The notes beneath the pieces are model-generated. The model was not told where the DNA came from. It was given only the letters and a program-made list of their open reading frames with translations, and did no database searches. DNA of 64,000 bases from an uncultured Verrucomicrobiota bacterium. GTDB lineage: Bacteria > Verrucomicrobiota > Verrucomicrobiia > Opitutales > Opitutaceae. Location of the stretch: positions 1-64,000 of the forward strand of contig CAIQAB010000002.1 in assembly GCA_903869675.1 (NCBI GenBank), written 5' to 3'. How positions within the stretch are numbered: the first letter of the stretch is position 1; every line of letters begins with the position of its first letter. This document shows positions 32,864-42,100 of the stretch, in pieces. Position numbers and translations under genes: made by a program.

Positions 32864-34430
32864 ATGCTCACCGGCGAAATCCGCAGTAAAGTCGATGCCC
32901 TCTGGAATGCCTTCTGGACCGGCGGCATTTCCAACCCCCTCGAGGTCATCGAGCAGATCACCTACCTGCTCTTCCTCAAGCGCCTCGACGACCTGCACAC
33001 CCTCGAGGAAAACAAGGCCGCCCGCCTGAAACTGCCCAAACTCGAGCGCCGCGTCTTCCCCGAGGGCAAGGACCCCAAGGGCCGCGCCTACGACGATCTG
33101 CGCTGGTCCCGCTTCAAACACCTTGGCGATCCGAAGGAACTGTTCGAGGTCGTCGAACAACACGTCTTCCCCTTCCTCCGCACCCTCGGCGGCGACGGCT
33201 CCACCTACGCGCACCACATGAAGGACGCGCGCTTCACCATCCCCACCCCCCGCCCTCCTCGCCAAGGTCGTGGACATGATCGACGGCGTGCCGATGGAGG
33301 ATCGCGACACCAAGGGCGACCTCTACGAATACATGCTCGGGAAGATCGCCTCCGCCGGGCAGAACGGCCAGTTCCGCACCCCGCGCCACATCATCCAGCT
33401 CATGGTCGAGCTCACCGCGCCCACCGCCCGCGACGTCATCTGCGATCCCGCCTGCGGCACCGGCGGCTTTCTCGTCGCCGCCGGCGAATACCTCCGCGAC
33501 CACCACCCGGAGATCCTCCGCGACGCCAAGCTCAAGAAACACTTCCACGAGGACGCCTTCCACGGCTTCGATTTCGACAACACCATGCTCCGCATCGGCA
33601 GCATGAACATGCTCCTGCACGGCGTGGAAAATCCCGACATCCGCTACCGCGATTCCCTCGGCCAGGACCACGCCGGCGAAGAGGAGAAATACACCCTCAT
33701 CCTCGCCAACCCGCCCTTCGCCGGCTCGCTCGACTACGAGAACTGCGCCAAGGACCTCCAGCAGATCGTCAAGACCAAGAAGACCGAACTGCTCTTCCTC
33801 GCCCTCTTCCTGCGCCTGCTCAAGCCCGGCGGCCGCGCCGCCGTGATCGTGCCCGACGGCGTGCTCTTCGGCTCGTCCAACGCGCACAAGACCCTGCGCC
33901 AGCTCCTCGTCGAGGAGCAGAAACTCGACGCCGTCATCTCGCTCCCCGGCGGCGTGTTCAAGCCCTACGCAGGAGTCTCCACCGCCATCCTGCTCTTCAC
34001 CAAGACCAACTCCGGCGGCACCGATCACGTGTGGTTCTACGACGTGGATGCCGATGGCATGAGCCTCGATGACAAACGCACGGAGCTGCTCCCGTCAGAA
34101 AAACTCGGCCCCGTGCCCACCGCCGTCCTCACCGCTGCCGACCACGCCAAGAACAACCTGCCGGATATTTTGGCCCGCTGGGCCAAAATCAGAAGTCAGG
34201 AGTCGGAAGTTAGAAGTCAGGAGCTGAACCGGCCAAGAACGGCGCAATCTTTCTGCGTGCCCAAGGCCGACATCGCCGCGCAGGGCTACGACCTCTCGCT
34301 CAACCGCTACAAGGAAGTCGTCCACGCCGAAGTCGCCCACCGCCCGCCCGGCGAAATTTTAAGAGCCCTCGAAAAACTGGAGGCGGAGATCCAGCAGGGC
34401 ATGAAGGAGCTGGAGGGGATGCTGAAGTGA
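32864..34430 (+). CDS. hsdM: Type I restriction-modification DNA methyltransferase HsdM, interrupted by a one-base frameshift
   Basis: The frame from ATG 32,864 encodes the helical N-terminal domain (GGISNPLEVIEQITYLLFLK...) and runs to the C-run at 33,246-33,251. Removing one C joins it to the next frame, giving a normal 521-residue HsdM (DARFTIPTP then ALLAKVVDMIDG). The second part has FRTPRHIIQLM, the AdoMet motif DPACGTGGF and the catalytic ANPPFAGS (NPPF). As written the protein is split at about residue 129; sequencing error, decay or phase switching are all possible. A stretch encoding RSQE twice lies near 34,191-34,223. It ends at the hsdS start. Confidence 0.85.
33246..33251 (+). 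repeat. Six-base C tract at the hsdM frameshift
   Basis: Six Cs follow CCCCA at the exact place where the HsdM reading frame changes. Five Cs would restore one continuous reading frame. The tract is short for a contingency locus but long enough to be a sequencing or slippage site. Confidence 0.7.
34191..34223 (+). repeat. In-frame 21-bp repeat inside hsdM
   Basis: AGAAGTCAGGAG occurs at 34,191-34,202 and 34,212-34,223, 21 bp apart, and encodes RSQE twice in the linker before the C-terminal region. The surrounding 'gaagtcag/gaagttag' words resemble intergenic octamer repeats, so a non-coding repeat seems to have entered the gene in frame. Confidence 0.6.
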
Positions 34431-35644
34431 ATGACCAATGCCCAATGACCAATGCCCAATGGCGGACGGTGGCGCTGGAGGACGTGGCGGACCTAAATCC
34501 GCGCCTGTCCGAAAAACTAGCCGCCACCGATCAGGTCGCATTCGTGCCGATGGCCGCAGTCTCCGCCGAAACCGCAAGTGTGACCGCCGAGGAATCGCGG
34601 ACCTACGCTGAAGTCTCTAAGGGCTACACTTCGTTTCTTTCCGGAGACGTGTTGCTAGCAAAAATCACGCCTTGTTTTGAAAACGGAAAGATTGCCCAGG
34701 CCGTGCTATCCAAGCGCGTTGGATTTGGTTCGACTGAGTTCCATGTAATTCGGCCGCGGGCTGACAAACTCGACGGCCGCTACACGCACCATTTTCTGCG
34801 TCTTGATCGTGTCCGACTCGCAGGCGAACGACGCATGACCGGCAGCGGCGGGCAACGCCGCGTGCCCGAAAATTACCTCGCGAAACTCGAAATCCCCCTG
34901 CCGCCGCTGGCGGAGCAGCGGCGGATAGCGGAGGTGTTGGACCGGGCGGAGGCGTTGCGGGCCAAGCGCCGCGCCGCCCTCGACCAACTCGACGCCCTCA
35001 CCCAATCCCTCTTCCTCGACCTCTTCGGCGACCCCGCTACCAATCCGAAAGGCTGGCCGCTGGTTCAGCTCGGCGACCAAACCACGAAAATTGGGAGCGG
35101 CTCAACGCCTACAGGCGGAGAAACGGCATACCGAGCGGAAGGCATTTCGCTAATCCGCAGTCTTAACGTTCGCGATGGCGAGTTCACATTCAAAGACCTC
35201 GCCCACATCAGCGATGAGCAAGCGTCGAAACTTGCAGGTGTTATCGTCGAACAGAACGACATACTCCTAAACATCACGGGGGCGTCCGTGGCGCGGGTTT
35301 GTCGTGCGCCTTCGTCTGTGCTTCCGGCACGAGTTAATCAGCACGTTTGCATCATCAGGCCGAAGCCGACTCTAAACGCGGTGTTCTTAGAGCAGTTCCT
35401 TCTCGCCGAACAGACCAAGCGCCGCCTGCTGAGAATTGGCGGTGCGGGCGCGACCCGTGAGGCAATCACCAAGGCGCAGATTGAAGTATTCGAGGCGATT
35501 TGCCCCCCGGTCCTATTGCAGCGGGAATTCGCCCGCCGGGTCACGGCGGTGGAGAAGCTAAAAACGGCGCAGCGCGCGTCGCTGGCGGAGCTAGACGCCC
35601 TCTTTGCCACCCTCCAACACCGCGCCTTCCGGGGAGAATTATGA
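34427..35644 (+). CDS. hsdS: Type I restriction-modification specificity subunit HsdS
   Basis: This 405-residue subunit chooses the DNA target for HsdM and HsdR. Two target-recognition domains (about 10-150 and 205-350) each end in a coiled-coil spacer: IPLPPLAEQRRIAEVLDRAE for the first and CPPVLLQREFARRVTAVEKL for the second. Each ends in an A.LRAKRRAALDQLDAL-type helix, so the half-sites are likely asymmetric. The start is GTG 34,427, overlapping the hsdM stop; ATG 34,445 is an alternative, since the first codons lie in a heptad repeat. The stop overlaps the next gene by 4 bp. The recognition sequence cannot be predicted. Confidence 0.9.
   Translation: MNDQCPMTNAQWRTVALEDVADLNPRLSEKLAATDQVAFVPMAAVSAETASVTAEESRTYAEVSKGYTSFLSGDVLLAKITPCFENGKIAQAVLSKRVGFGSTEFHVIRPRADKLDGRYTHHFLRLDRVRLAGERRMTGSGGQRRVPENYLAKLEIPLPPLAEQRRIAEVLDRAEALRAKRRAALDQLDALTQSLFLDLFGDPATNPKGWPLVQLGDQTTKIGSGSTPTGGETAYRAEGISLIRSLNVRDGEFTFKDLAHISDEQASKLAGVIVEQNDILLNITGASVARVCRAPSSVLPARVNQHVCIIRPKPTLNAVFLEQFLLAEQTKRRLLRIGGAGATREAITKAQIEVFEAICPPVLLQREFARRVTAVEKLKTAQRASLAELDALFATLQHRAFRGEL
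34430..34462 (+). repeat. Heptanucleotide tandem repeat at the hsdM/hsdS junction
   Basis: AATGACCAATGCCC is perfectly duplicated (34,430-34,443 and 34,444-34,457) and followed by AATGG. That is four heptads, AATGACC or AATGCCC, each containing an ATG. They cover the possible hsdS start codons. A change of one heptad would shift the upstream start out of frame. Confidence 0.75.
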
Positions 35645-37443
35645 AACTACGCCGCATCGAAATTGAAAACTTCCGGGGCTTCTCACCCGCAATCACAATC
35701 GAGGTGGATGACTTCACCGCATTGATTGGCCGAAACGACATCGGCAAATCGTCGATCCTTGCGGCACTCACCATTTTCTTGGAGGGCGATCTAAAAATTG
35801 AGTCGGAAGACGGATGCATCCACGGAGCCCCAAACTCCGTCAGGATAACGTGCGAGTTCGACGAACTACCGAACTCGGTAATTCTCGATGACCTCTTCGA
35901 GACATCTTTACAGGATGAAAATATCCTTCGCGCCAACGGTCGACTCCGCGTCACAAAAACATACGACTGCACGAAGTCCAAAGTCGCCGCTCCATCCATT
36001 TTTATCAACGCCGAGCAGCACCCGGTGGATGCAGACGGAAACTCCCTCCTTCCCCTCACACTGCCTGAGTTGAAAAAGGTAGCCGTCGCCAAGCAGGTGG
36101 TGCTGGAAACCGGCGAGGCTACGGTGAAAGCCCGGGTTCGTCGCGCGATCATCACACGGGCGGCGGGGTTCCAACCTCGCGCAGTAGACATACCAATTGG
36201 CAAGAACGACTCTGCTACGCTTTGGTCTCAGCTACTAAAGCACCTTCCTATCTGTGCCCTCTTCGTTTCTGACAGATCGAGTAGCGACAAAGACAAGGAG
36301 GCTCAAACCCCGATGCGTCTCGCAGTAGAATCAGCTTTGAGTGAAGTGCAGGACAAACTCGACGAACTTGCTGCACACGTCGAACGCCATGTTCAATCCG
36401 TAGCGGATCGCACACTGGCCAAACTGAATGAGATGAATCCCGAACTGGCCTCCGCGCTCTCGGCATCACTACGCGACCAGCCCAATTGGAAAGATCTCTT
36501 CAAATATACCCTCAACAGCAACAATGGGGTTCCGATGGACAAACGAGGCTCGGGCGTCCGGCGCCTGGTGTTGCTGAATTTTTTTCGAGCCGAAGCCGAG
36601 CGTAAGGCCATTGCCGAAGGTGGACGTCCCGTAATCTACGCGGTGGAGGAGCCTGAAACCGCTCAGCATCCAACTCACCAGAAAATGCTCGTAAGGTCAT
36701 TGCTCGAAATCGCGGACCGTGGCGGGCAAGTTATCATCACGACACACGCCCCGGGACTAGCAGGGGAAGTCCCAGTGGAAAACATTCGCTATATCGATGA
36801 TGAAGCTACGGGAACCCGCGTCGTCAGGAGCATGGCGGCGGATAACGCAGAGGGGCTATTTACCGCCATCGCGCAGCGCTTAGGAATGTTACCTGACAAC
36901 CAAGTGCGTGTGCTTATCTGCGTGGAGGGGATAAACGACGTGCGGTTCCTAAAGCATGTAAGTCATACGCTACATTCGAGCGACGCACAGCTACCGGATC
37001 TGAGCACTGACCCACGTTTCGTTTTCGTGCCCATGCACGGGAGCAACCTGCGGGATATTGTTAACCAACATATTTTCAGAAACAGCAGGAAACCGGAGTT
37101 TCATCTCTACGATCAGGACGACGGCGGCACCTATGCGAATGAAGCGGCTACTGTGAATGCGCGAGGGGACGGATCGCGAGCGGTTCAAACTCAAAAACGC
37201 TACATGGAAAGCTACATTCATCCTGACGCAGTTCAGCGCACCAAGGCTGTGATGTTGGTCATAAATGATGTCGATGACTACACGCTGCAGTTAGGTAACC
37301 AGCTGCAGGAAAAGAAAAGCAGGGTAAAAGCCATACTTGCTGACGAAATTGCTCCGATAATGACGGAGGCGGAAATCGATCAACGTGACGGAACAGGTGA
37401 AATCCGGACCTGGCTTAGAACACTGGCCCAAATGGCCGGATAA
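35641..37443 (+). CDS. OLD-family ATP-dependent nuclease (AAA ATPase + TOPRIM)
   Basis: This 600-residue protein starts at ATG 35,641, overlapping the hsdS stop (ATGA). The N-terminal ABC/SMC-like ATPase has ENFRGFSPAITIEVDDF and the Walker A GRNDIGKSS (30-38). The Walker B region is VIYAVEEPETAQHPTHQK with the D-loop/H-switch IITTHAPGLAGE. A C-terminal TOPRIM domain begins RVLICVEGINDVRFLKHV, with Glu as the metal ligand. This is the layout of OLD nucleases and of GajA. No UvrD-like GajB is nearby, so this is not Gabija as known. It lies inside a restriction operon, where a guard or effector role is plausible but inferred. Confidence 0.88.
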   Translation: MKLRRIEIENFRGFSPAITIEVDDFTALIGRNDIGKSSILAALTIFLEGDLKIESEDGCIHGAPNSVRITCEFDELPNSVILDDLFETSLQDENILRANGRLRVTKTYDCTKSKVAAPSIFINAEQHPVDADGNSLLPLTLPELKKVAVAKQVVLETGEATVKARVRRAIITRAAGFQPRAVDIPIGKNDSATLWSQLLKHLPICALFVSDRSSSDKDKEAQTPMRLAVESALSEVQDKLDELAAHVERHVQSVADRTLAKLNEMNPELASALSASLRDQPNWKDLFKYTLNSNNGVPMDKRGSGVRRLVLLNFFRAEAERKAIAEGGRPVIYAVEEPETAQHPTHQKMLVRSLLEIADRGGQVIITTHAPGLAGEVPVENIRYIDDEATGTRVVRSMAADNAEGLFTAIAQRLGMLPDNQVRVLICVEGINDVRFLKHVSHTLHSSDAQLPDLSTDPRFVFVPMHGSNLRDIVNQHIFRNSRKPEFHLYDQDDGGTYANEAATVNARGDGSRAVQTQKRYMESYIHPDAVQRTKAVMLVINDVDDYTLQLGNQLQEKKSRVKAILADEIAPIMTEAEIDQRDGTGEIRTWLRTLAQMAG

Positions 37444-37534
37444 TTTTATCCGCATGCAACAACAGATCATCCCCATCAGCTCGCGGGGTCGCCACTCACA
37501 AGAAGATGAACGAAGGCTTGCACCCACGCCTATA

Positions 37535-37566
37535 TTGTAGGAAATACACCCCTTTTTTTCTTACAA
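37535..37566 (+). promoter_or_regulatory. Inverted repeat, putative AbiEi operator
   Basis: TTGTAGGAAA (37,535-37,544) and TTTCTTACAA (37,557-37,566) are an inverted pair with one mismatch and a 12-bp spacer; their centres lie 22 bp apart, two helical turns. The pair sits just before abiEi. AbiEi proteins are known to bind inverted repeats in their own promoter, so autoregulation is plausible. This 129-bp gap is the only non-overlapping junction in the operon. Confidence 0.45.
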
Positions 37567-37572
37567 AATAAC

Positions 37573-38187
37573 GTGGTCGCCCCCTTTCAAAGTATCTATA
37601 AATCAGTGCTTAGCCGTATTTATGGCCGTGGGCGTGGTTCCGTATGCACTCCGACTGATTTTCTGGACTTGGGCAGCCGGGGTTCCATCGATCTCGCCCT
37701 GTCCCGGTTGGTCAAAAAGGGCGTTCTCCGGCGCGTGGATCGAGGCGTCTATGGCTTCCCCCAAAAGAGCCGCTTGATCGGTGAGCTCTCCCCCCAACCC
37801 GAGGTCGTCGCCAAGGCCTTGGCGCGTCGGGGCGCGCAGAAACTGCTGCCCTCGGGTGCCTTCGCGGCCAATCTGCTGGGTCTCACCGAGCAGGTGCCGG
37901 CGCGAATCGAATACCTCACCGACGGCCCCGCGCGCACCGCGATGATCCGTAAGCTGCCGGTCGTCTTGAAACGCTCCACGCCGGCCCGGCTGGCCACGGC
38001 CGGCCGGGTGTCGGGCACCGTCGCCCAGGCGCTGCGGTTTCTGCGCAAGGATCAGGTGGGCGCCGAAGTCGTCGAAAAACTCCGGCGACGGCTCAGCACT
38101 GCCGACAAGGCTCAACTGGTGCGCGACATCCCCTTGGTGCCTGCATGGGTCGGCGAGGTGTTTCGCAAGATCGCCGCCGAGCCATGA
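37573..38187 (+). CDS. abiEi: AbiEi-type antitoxin (DUF6088-like)
   Basis: This 204-residue protein begins at GTG 37,573. The N-terminal winged-helix segment VCTPTDFLDLGSRGSIDLAL and RLVKKGVLRRVDRGVYGFP match the AbiEi/DUF6088 antitoxin layout. The C-terminal domain (PSGAFAANLLGLTEQVPARIEYLTDGPAR) matches AbiEi-type C-terminal regions that neutralise the toxin. The last codons overlap the start of abiEii by 4 bp. AbiEi is usually a DNA-binding autorepressor and works as a type IV antitoxin without binding its toxin. An inverted repeat upstream fits that. Confidence 0.85.
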   Translation: MVAPFQSIYKSVLSRIYGRGRGSVCTPTDFLDLGSRGSIDLALSRLVKKGVLRRVDRGVYGFPQKSRLIGELSPQPEVVAKALARRGAQKLLPSGAFAANLLGLTEQVPARIEYLTDGPARTAMIRKLPVVLKRSTPARLATAGRVSGTVAQALRFLRKDQVGAEVVEKLRRRLSTADKAQLVRDIPLVPAWVGEVFRKIAAEP

Positions 38188-39197
38188 ACACCGTCGCCCT
38201 CCTGCCCGCCGAGGACCGGCTGGCACTCTTCACGGAAACGGGCGCCGCGCAGGGTCTGCCACCCTTTCATGTGGAGAAGGATTTCTGGGTGTGCTGGGCG
38301 CTGGCGGCTTTGTTTGGCCACGAAGAAATCGGCCCCAACCTGACCTTTCGCGGCGGCACTTCGTTGTCCAAGGCGTGGGGTCTCATCGAGCGGTTTTCCG
38401 AAGACATCGACCTCGCCATGTCCCGCTCCTGGCTCGGCCCCGCCAAGGATCCCGGCGAGCCCGGCATCTCGGCCTCCGAAAAAGAGCGCCGTCTCAAAGC
38501 ACTGCGCGACGAATGTCGCGAGATGATCACCCATAAACTGGCCCCGGCCCTGCAAAGCGCGGCCGCGTCCCTCCCTGAACCGTTTCGCATCGAAATCGAA
38601 CCTCTGGCGCGAGCGCGCGATCCGTTTTGCATCCACTTCGAATACCCCGGCACGGGCCTGCGGCCTCCGGCCGACTACAATCAAGCGTTGGTGAAGATCG
38701 AACTGAGCGGACGCGCCGACCGTTGGCCGATGGCAGACCGGAGCATCCGTCCATTTATCGCGGAATCTTTCCCGGCGGAAACCGGCGATCCCCGACTCAC
38801 GCTTTCCTGCGTCCGTCCCGAACGCACGTTCTGGGAAAAGGCGGCCTTGATCCACGAGCAAAACATCCGCCCGGAGGAACGACCGCTGGCGGCTCGGCAA
38901 GCCCGGCATTTGTCGGACTTGGTGCGATTGTGGGATGCCGACGTGGCGGCGTCCGACGGATTCCTGACGCTCTTTACCGGCGTGAAGGCGCACCGGAACA
39001 CCTACTTTGACTACGCGTGGGTGGACTATGAGGCACTGACGCCGGGCACTCTGCGCTTGGTCCCGCCGGAGGCGCGGCTGGCCGCCTGGCGGGCGGACTA
39101 CCAGGCCATGCGGCCGATGTTTTTTAAAGAACCGACCGGCTTTGAAGGGCTTGTGCAACAGCTACGAATCATCGAAGAATCCCTCACGCGCCTGTGA
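38184..39197 (+). CDS. abiEii: AbiEii-type nucleotidyltransferase toxin
   Basis: This 337-residue toxin starts at ATG 38,184, overlapping abiEi (ATGA). FRGGTSLSKAWGLIERFSED is the GG[T]-L-[S/T]-K motif, and the acidic pair sits in SEDIDLAM. Later VRPERTFWEKAALIHEQNI supplies the conserved Glu-Lys segment. AbiEii toxins are GTP-preferring nucleotidyltransferases that halt growth, apparently by acting on tRNA or similar RNA; that is known of the family and inferred here. It overlaps hsdR by 4 bp (GTGA), so the toxin and the restriction subunit are translationally coupled. Confidence 0.9.
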   Translation: MNTVALLPAEDRLALFTETGAAQGLPPFHVEKDFWVCWALAALFGHEEIGPNLTFRGGTSLSKAWGLIERFSEDIDLAMSRSWLGPAKDPGEPGISASEKERRLKALRDECREMITHKLAPALQSAAASLPEPFRIEIEPLARARDPFCIHFEYPGTGLRPPADYNQALVKIELSGRADRWPMADRSIRPFIAESFPAETGDPRLTLSCVRPERTFWEKAALIHEQNIRPEERPLAARQARHLSDLVRLWDADVAASDGFLTLFTGVKAHRNTYFDYAWVDYEALTPGTLRLVPPEARLAAWRADYQAMRPMFFKEPTGFEGLVQQLRIIEESLTRL

Positions 39198-42100
39198 AAT
39201 CAAACTTCGCCTTCCTCCAGCTCGAATGGCCCGAGATCCATGAGGCGGGAACGCGAGCCGAGGCGTCCGCCCTGCCCGATCCGCGCACGGCGTGTTTTCA
39301 GGCGCGGCGCGGCCTCGAGCTGATCGTCCACTGGCTCTTCAAATTCGAGGCCAAGCTGAAGCTCCCCTACGACGACAGCCTGAGCTCGTTGATCCACGAA
39401 CCGTCTTTCAAACAGCTCGTCGGCGAGGCGGTCTTCGCCAAAGCCCGCGTCCTCGTCACCCTCGGCAACCGCGCCGTCCACAACCGCCCGGTCGCAATCA
39501 CCGACGGTCCCGTTGCGGTGAAAGAGCTTTTCCATGTCGGCTACTGGCTGGCCCACACCTACGCGCAAGGCGGCAAGCCGGCGGCCACGCTCGCCTTCGA
39601 TCCCGGCGCGCTGCCCAAGACCGCGCCGCTGCCGAAACAGACCGTGGAGCAATTGCAGGCGCTCGAAACCAAGCTTCGCGAGCGAGACGAAAAGCTCTCC
39701 GCCCTCCTGCGCGAAAACGAGGATCTCGACGCCGCACTCAAGCAGGCGCGGGTCGAGGTGGCCGCCGCCAAGAAGGCGAACACCACGCAGGCCGACACCC
39801 ATGACTACTCCGAGGCCGATACGCGCGACACGTTCATCGACCTCCTGCTCAAGGAGGCGGGCTGGCCCCTCGACCAAGCACGTGATCGGGAGTTTGAGGT
39901 CGCCGGCATGCCCAACACGCAGGGCGAGGGCTACGTGGACTACGTTCTTTGGGGCGACGACGGCAAACCGCTCGCCGTGGTCGAGGCCAAGCGCACGAAA
40001 CGCGACCCGCGCGTGGGCCAGCGCCAAGCCGAACTATACGCCGATTGCCTCGAAAAGCAGTTCGGTCGGCGACCGGTAATTTTCTACACCAACGGCTACG
40101 AGCACTGGCTGTGGGACGACACGCTCTATCCGCCGGGTCCGGTGCAGGGATTTTACAAAAAGGCTGAGCTGGAGCTGATGATCCAGCGGCGCGGTTCCCG
40201 CAAACCCCTCGGCCCGGCCACGATCAACGAGGCCATCGTGGAGCGTTATTACCAGACGCGCGCCATTCGCCGCATCGGCGAGGCCTTCGAAAAGGACAAG
40301 GACCGCAAGACGCTCGTCGTCATGGCCACCGGCGCGGGCAAGACACGCACCGTGATCGCGCTGTGCGACCTGCTCATGCGCTGCAACTGGGTGAAGCGCG
40401 TGCTCTTCCTCGCCGACCGCGTCGCGCTCGTGAACCAGGCCGTCAGCGCCTTCAAAAAGCATCTTCCGGAAGGCTCGCCGGTCAACCTCGTGACCGAAAA
40501 GGACGCGGAGGGCCGCGTCTTCGTCTCCACCTACCCCACGATGATGGGCCTGATCGACGAGACGCAGGACGGTCAACGGCGCTTCGGCGTGGGGCATTTC
40601 GACCTCATCGTCATCGATGAGGCCCACCGCTCGGTTTACCAGAAATACAAAGCCATCTTCGACTACTTCGACTCCCTCTTGGTCGGCCTCACCGCCACGC
40701 CGCGCGAGGAAATCGACCGCGACACCTACGGCCTGTTCGACCTCGAAAAAGGCGTGCCTACGGACGCCTACGATCTGAAGGACGCCATCGGGGATAAGTT
40801 TCTCGTCCCGTCCAAAGCGGTGTCGGTCCCGCTGAAGTTTCTCCGCAAGGGCGTTTGCTACGACGAGCTCAGCGAGGAGGAGAAGGAACAATGGGACGCC
40901 AAGGAATGGGACGAGGATGGCAGCGTGCCCGATCACGTCGAGGTCGAGGCGGTCAACAAATGGCTCTTCAACCAGGACACGGTCGACAAGGTGCTGGAGC
41001 ACCTGATGACCCGCGGGCAGGCGGTGGCGGGCGGAGACCGCCTGGGTAAGACGATCATCTTCGCCAAAAACCAGGCGCACGCCGTCTTCATTCAAGAACG
41101 CTTCGACAAAAACTACCCCAAGCTCGCGGGGAAATTCGCCCGCGTAATCACGTTCAAAACGGAATACGCCCAGAGCCTGATCGATGATTTCTCCCAGAAG
41201 GAGAAAGCGCCCCACATCGCCATCTCGGTGGACATGCTCGACACCGGCATCGACGTGCCGGAGGTGGTGAACCTCGTTTTCTTCAAGCTCGTCCGCTCCA
41301 AAACCAAGTTCTGGCAGATGGTCGGGCGCGGCACCCGGCTTTGCCCAAATCTCTTCGGCCCCGACCAGCACAAGGCGTTCTTCTATATCTTTGACTACTG
41401 CCAAAACCTCGAATTTTTCAGCCAAAACCCCGAGTCGGTCGAAGGCTCTCTCGGCGAATCGCTGGGCAAACGGATTTTCAAAGCACGTCTGGAGCTGATC
41501 GGCGCGCTGGACGGTCGCGACGAAGGCAGTTTCCGCGAGCTGCCCGTGATCGAAGCCGAGCTACGGGGTGATCTGGTCTCCGCGCTGTATTTGGAAGTCG
41601 CGGCGATGAACATCGACAACTTCGTGGTTCGCCCAAAGCGCCGTTTGGTGGAGAAGTATGCGAGGACGGACGCCTGGCTGGATCTGGGTCCCGAGCAGCG
41701 CGCGGAATTAGCTCTGGAAGTCGCCGGCCTGCCCTCCGAGCTCGATCCCGAGGACGAGGACGCAAAGCGCTTCGATCTCCTTATGCTGAACCTCCAGCTC
41801 GCGCTTTTGCGCGCGGAGCCGGCGTTCAAGCGCCTCAGCGAGCAGGTAAAGACCATTACCGGGCTGCTGGAGGAAAAATCGGCCATTCCGATGGTGCACG
41901 CGCAGCTGGCGTTGATCCAAGAAATCCAGACCGACGAGTGGTGGCAGGACGTCACCGTCGTCATGCTGGATTCCGCGCGGCGGCGTCTCCGAGCCTTGAT
42001 CAAGTTGATCGAGAAGAAGCAGCGGAAACCCATCTACACGGACTTCGAGGACGAGATGGGCGCGGAGTCCGAGGTGGCGCTGCAGGCGTTTGTTTCGGCG

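Noticed and set aside
30923-34072. A 1,049-codon plus-strand open frame across menF and the start of hsdM
   Set aside because: It reads antisense through menD and menF with Arg/Pro/Gly-rich composition; only its last segment, from 32,864 to the C-run, is the real HsdM N-terminus.
35641-37443. A Gabija or PARIS system
   Set aside because: No GajB-type UvrD helicase lies nearby, and ATPase and TOPRIM are in one chain without the PARIS partner arrangement.
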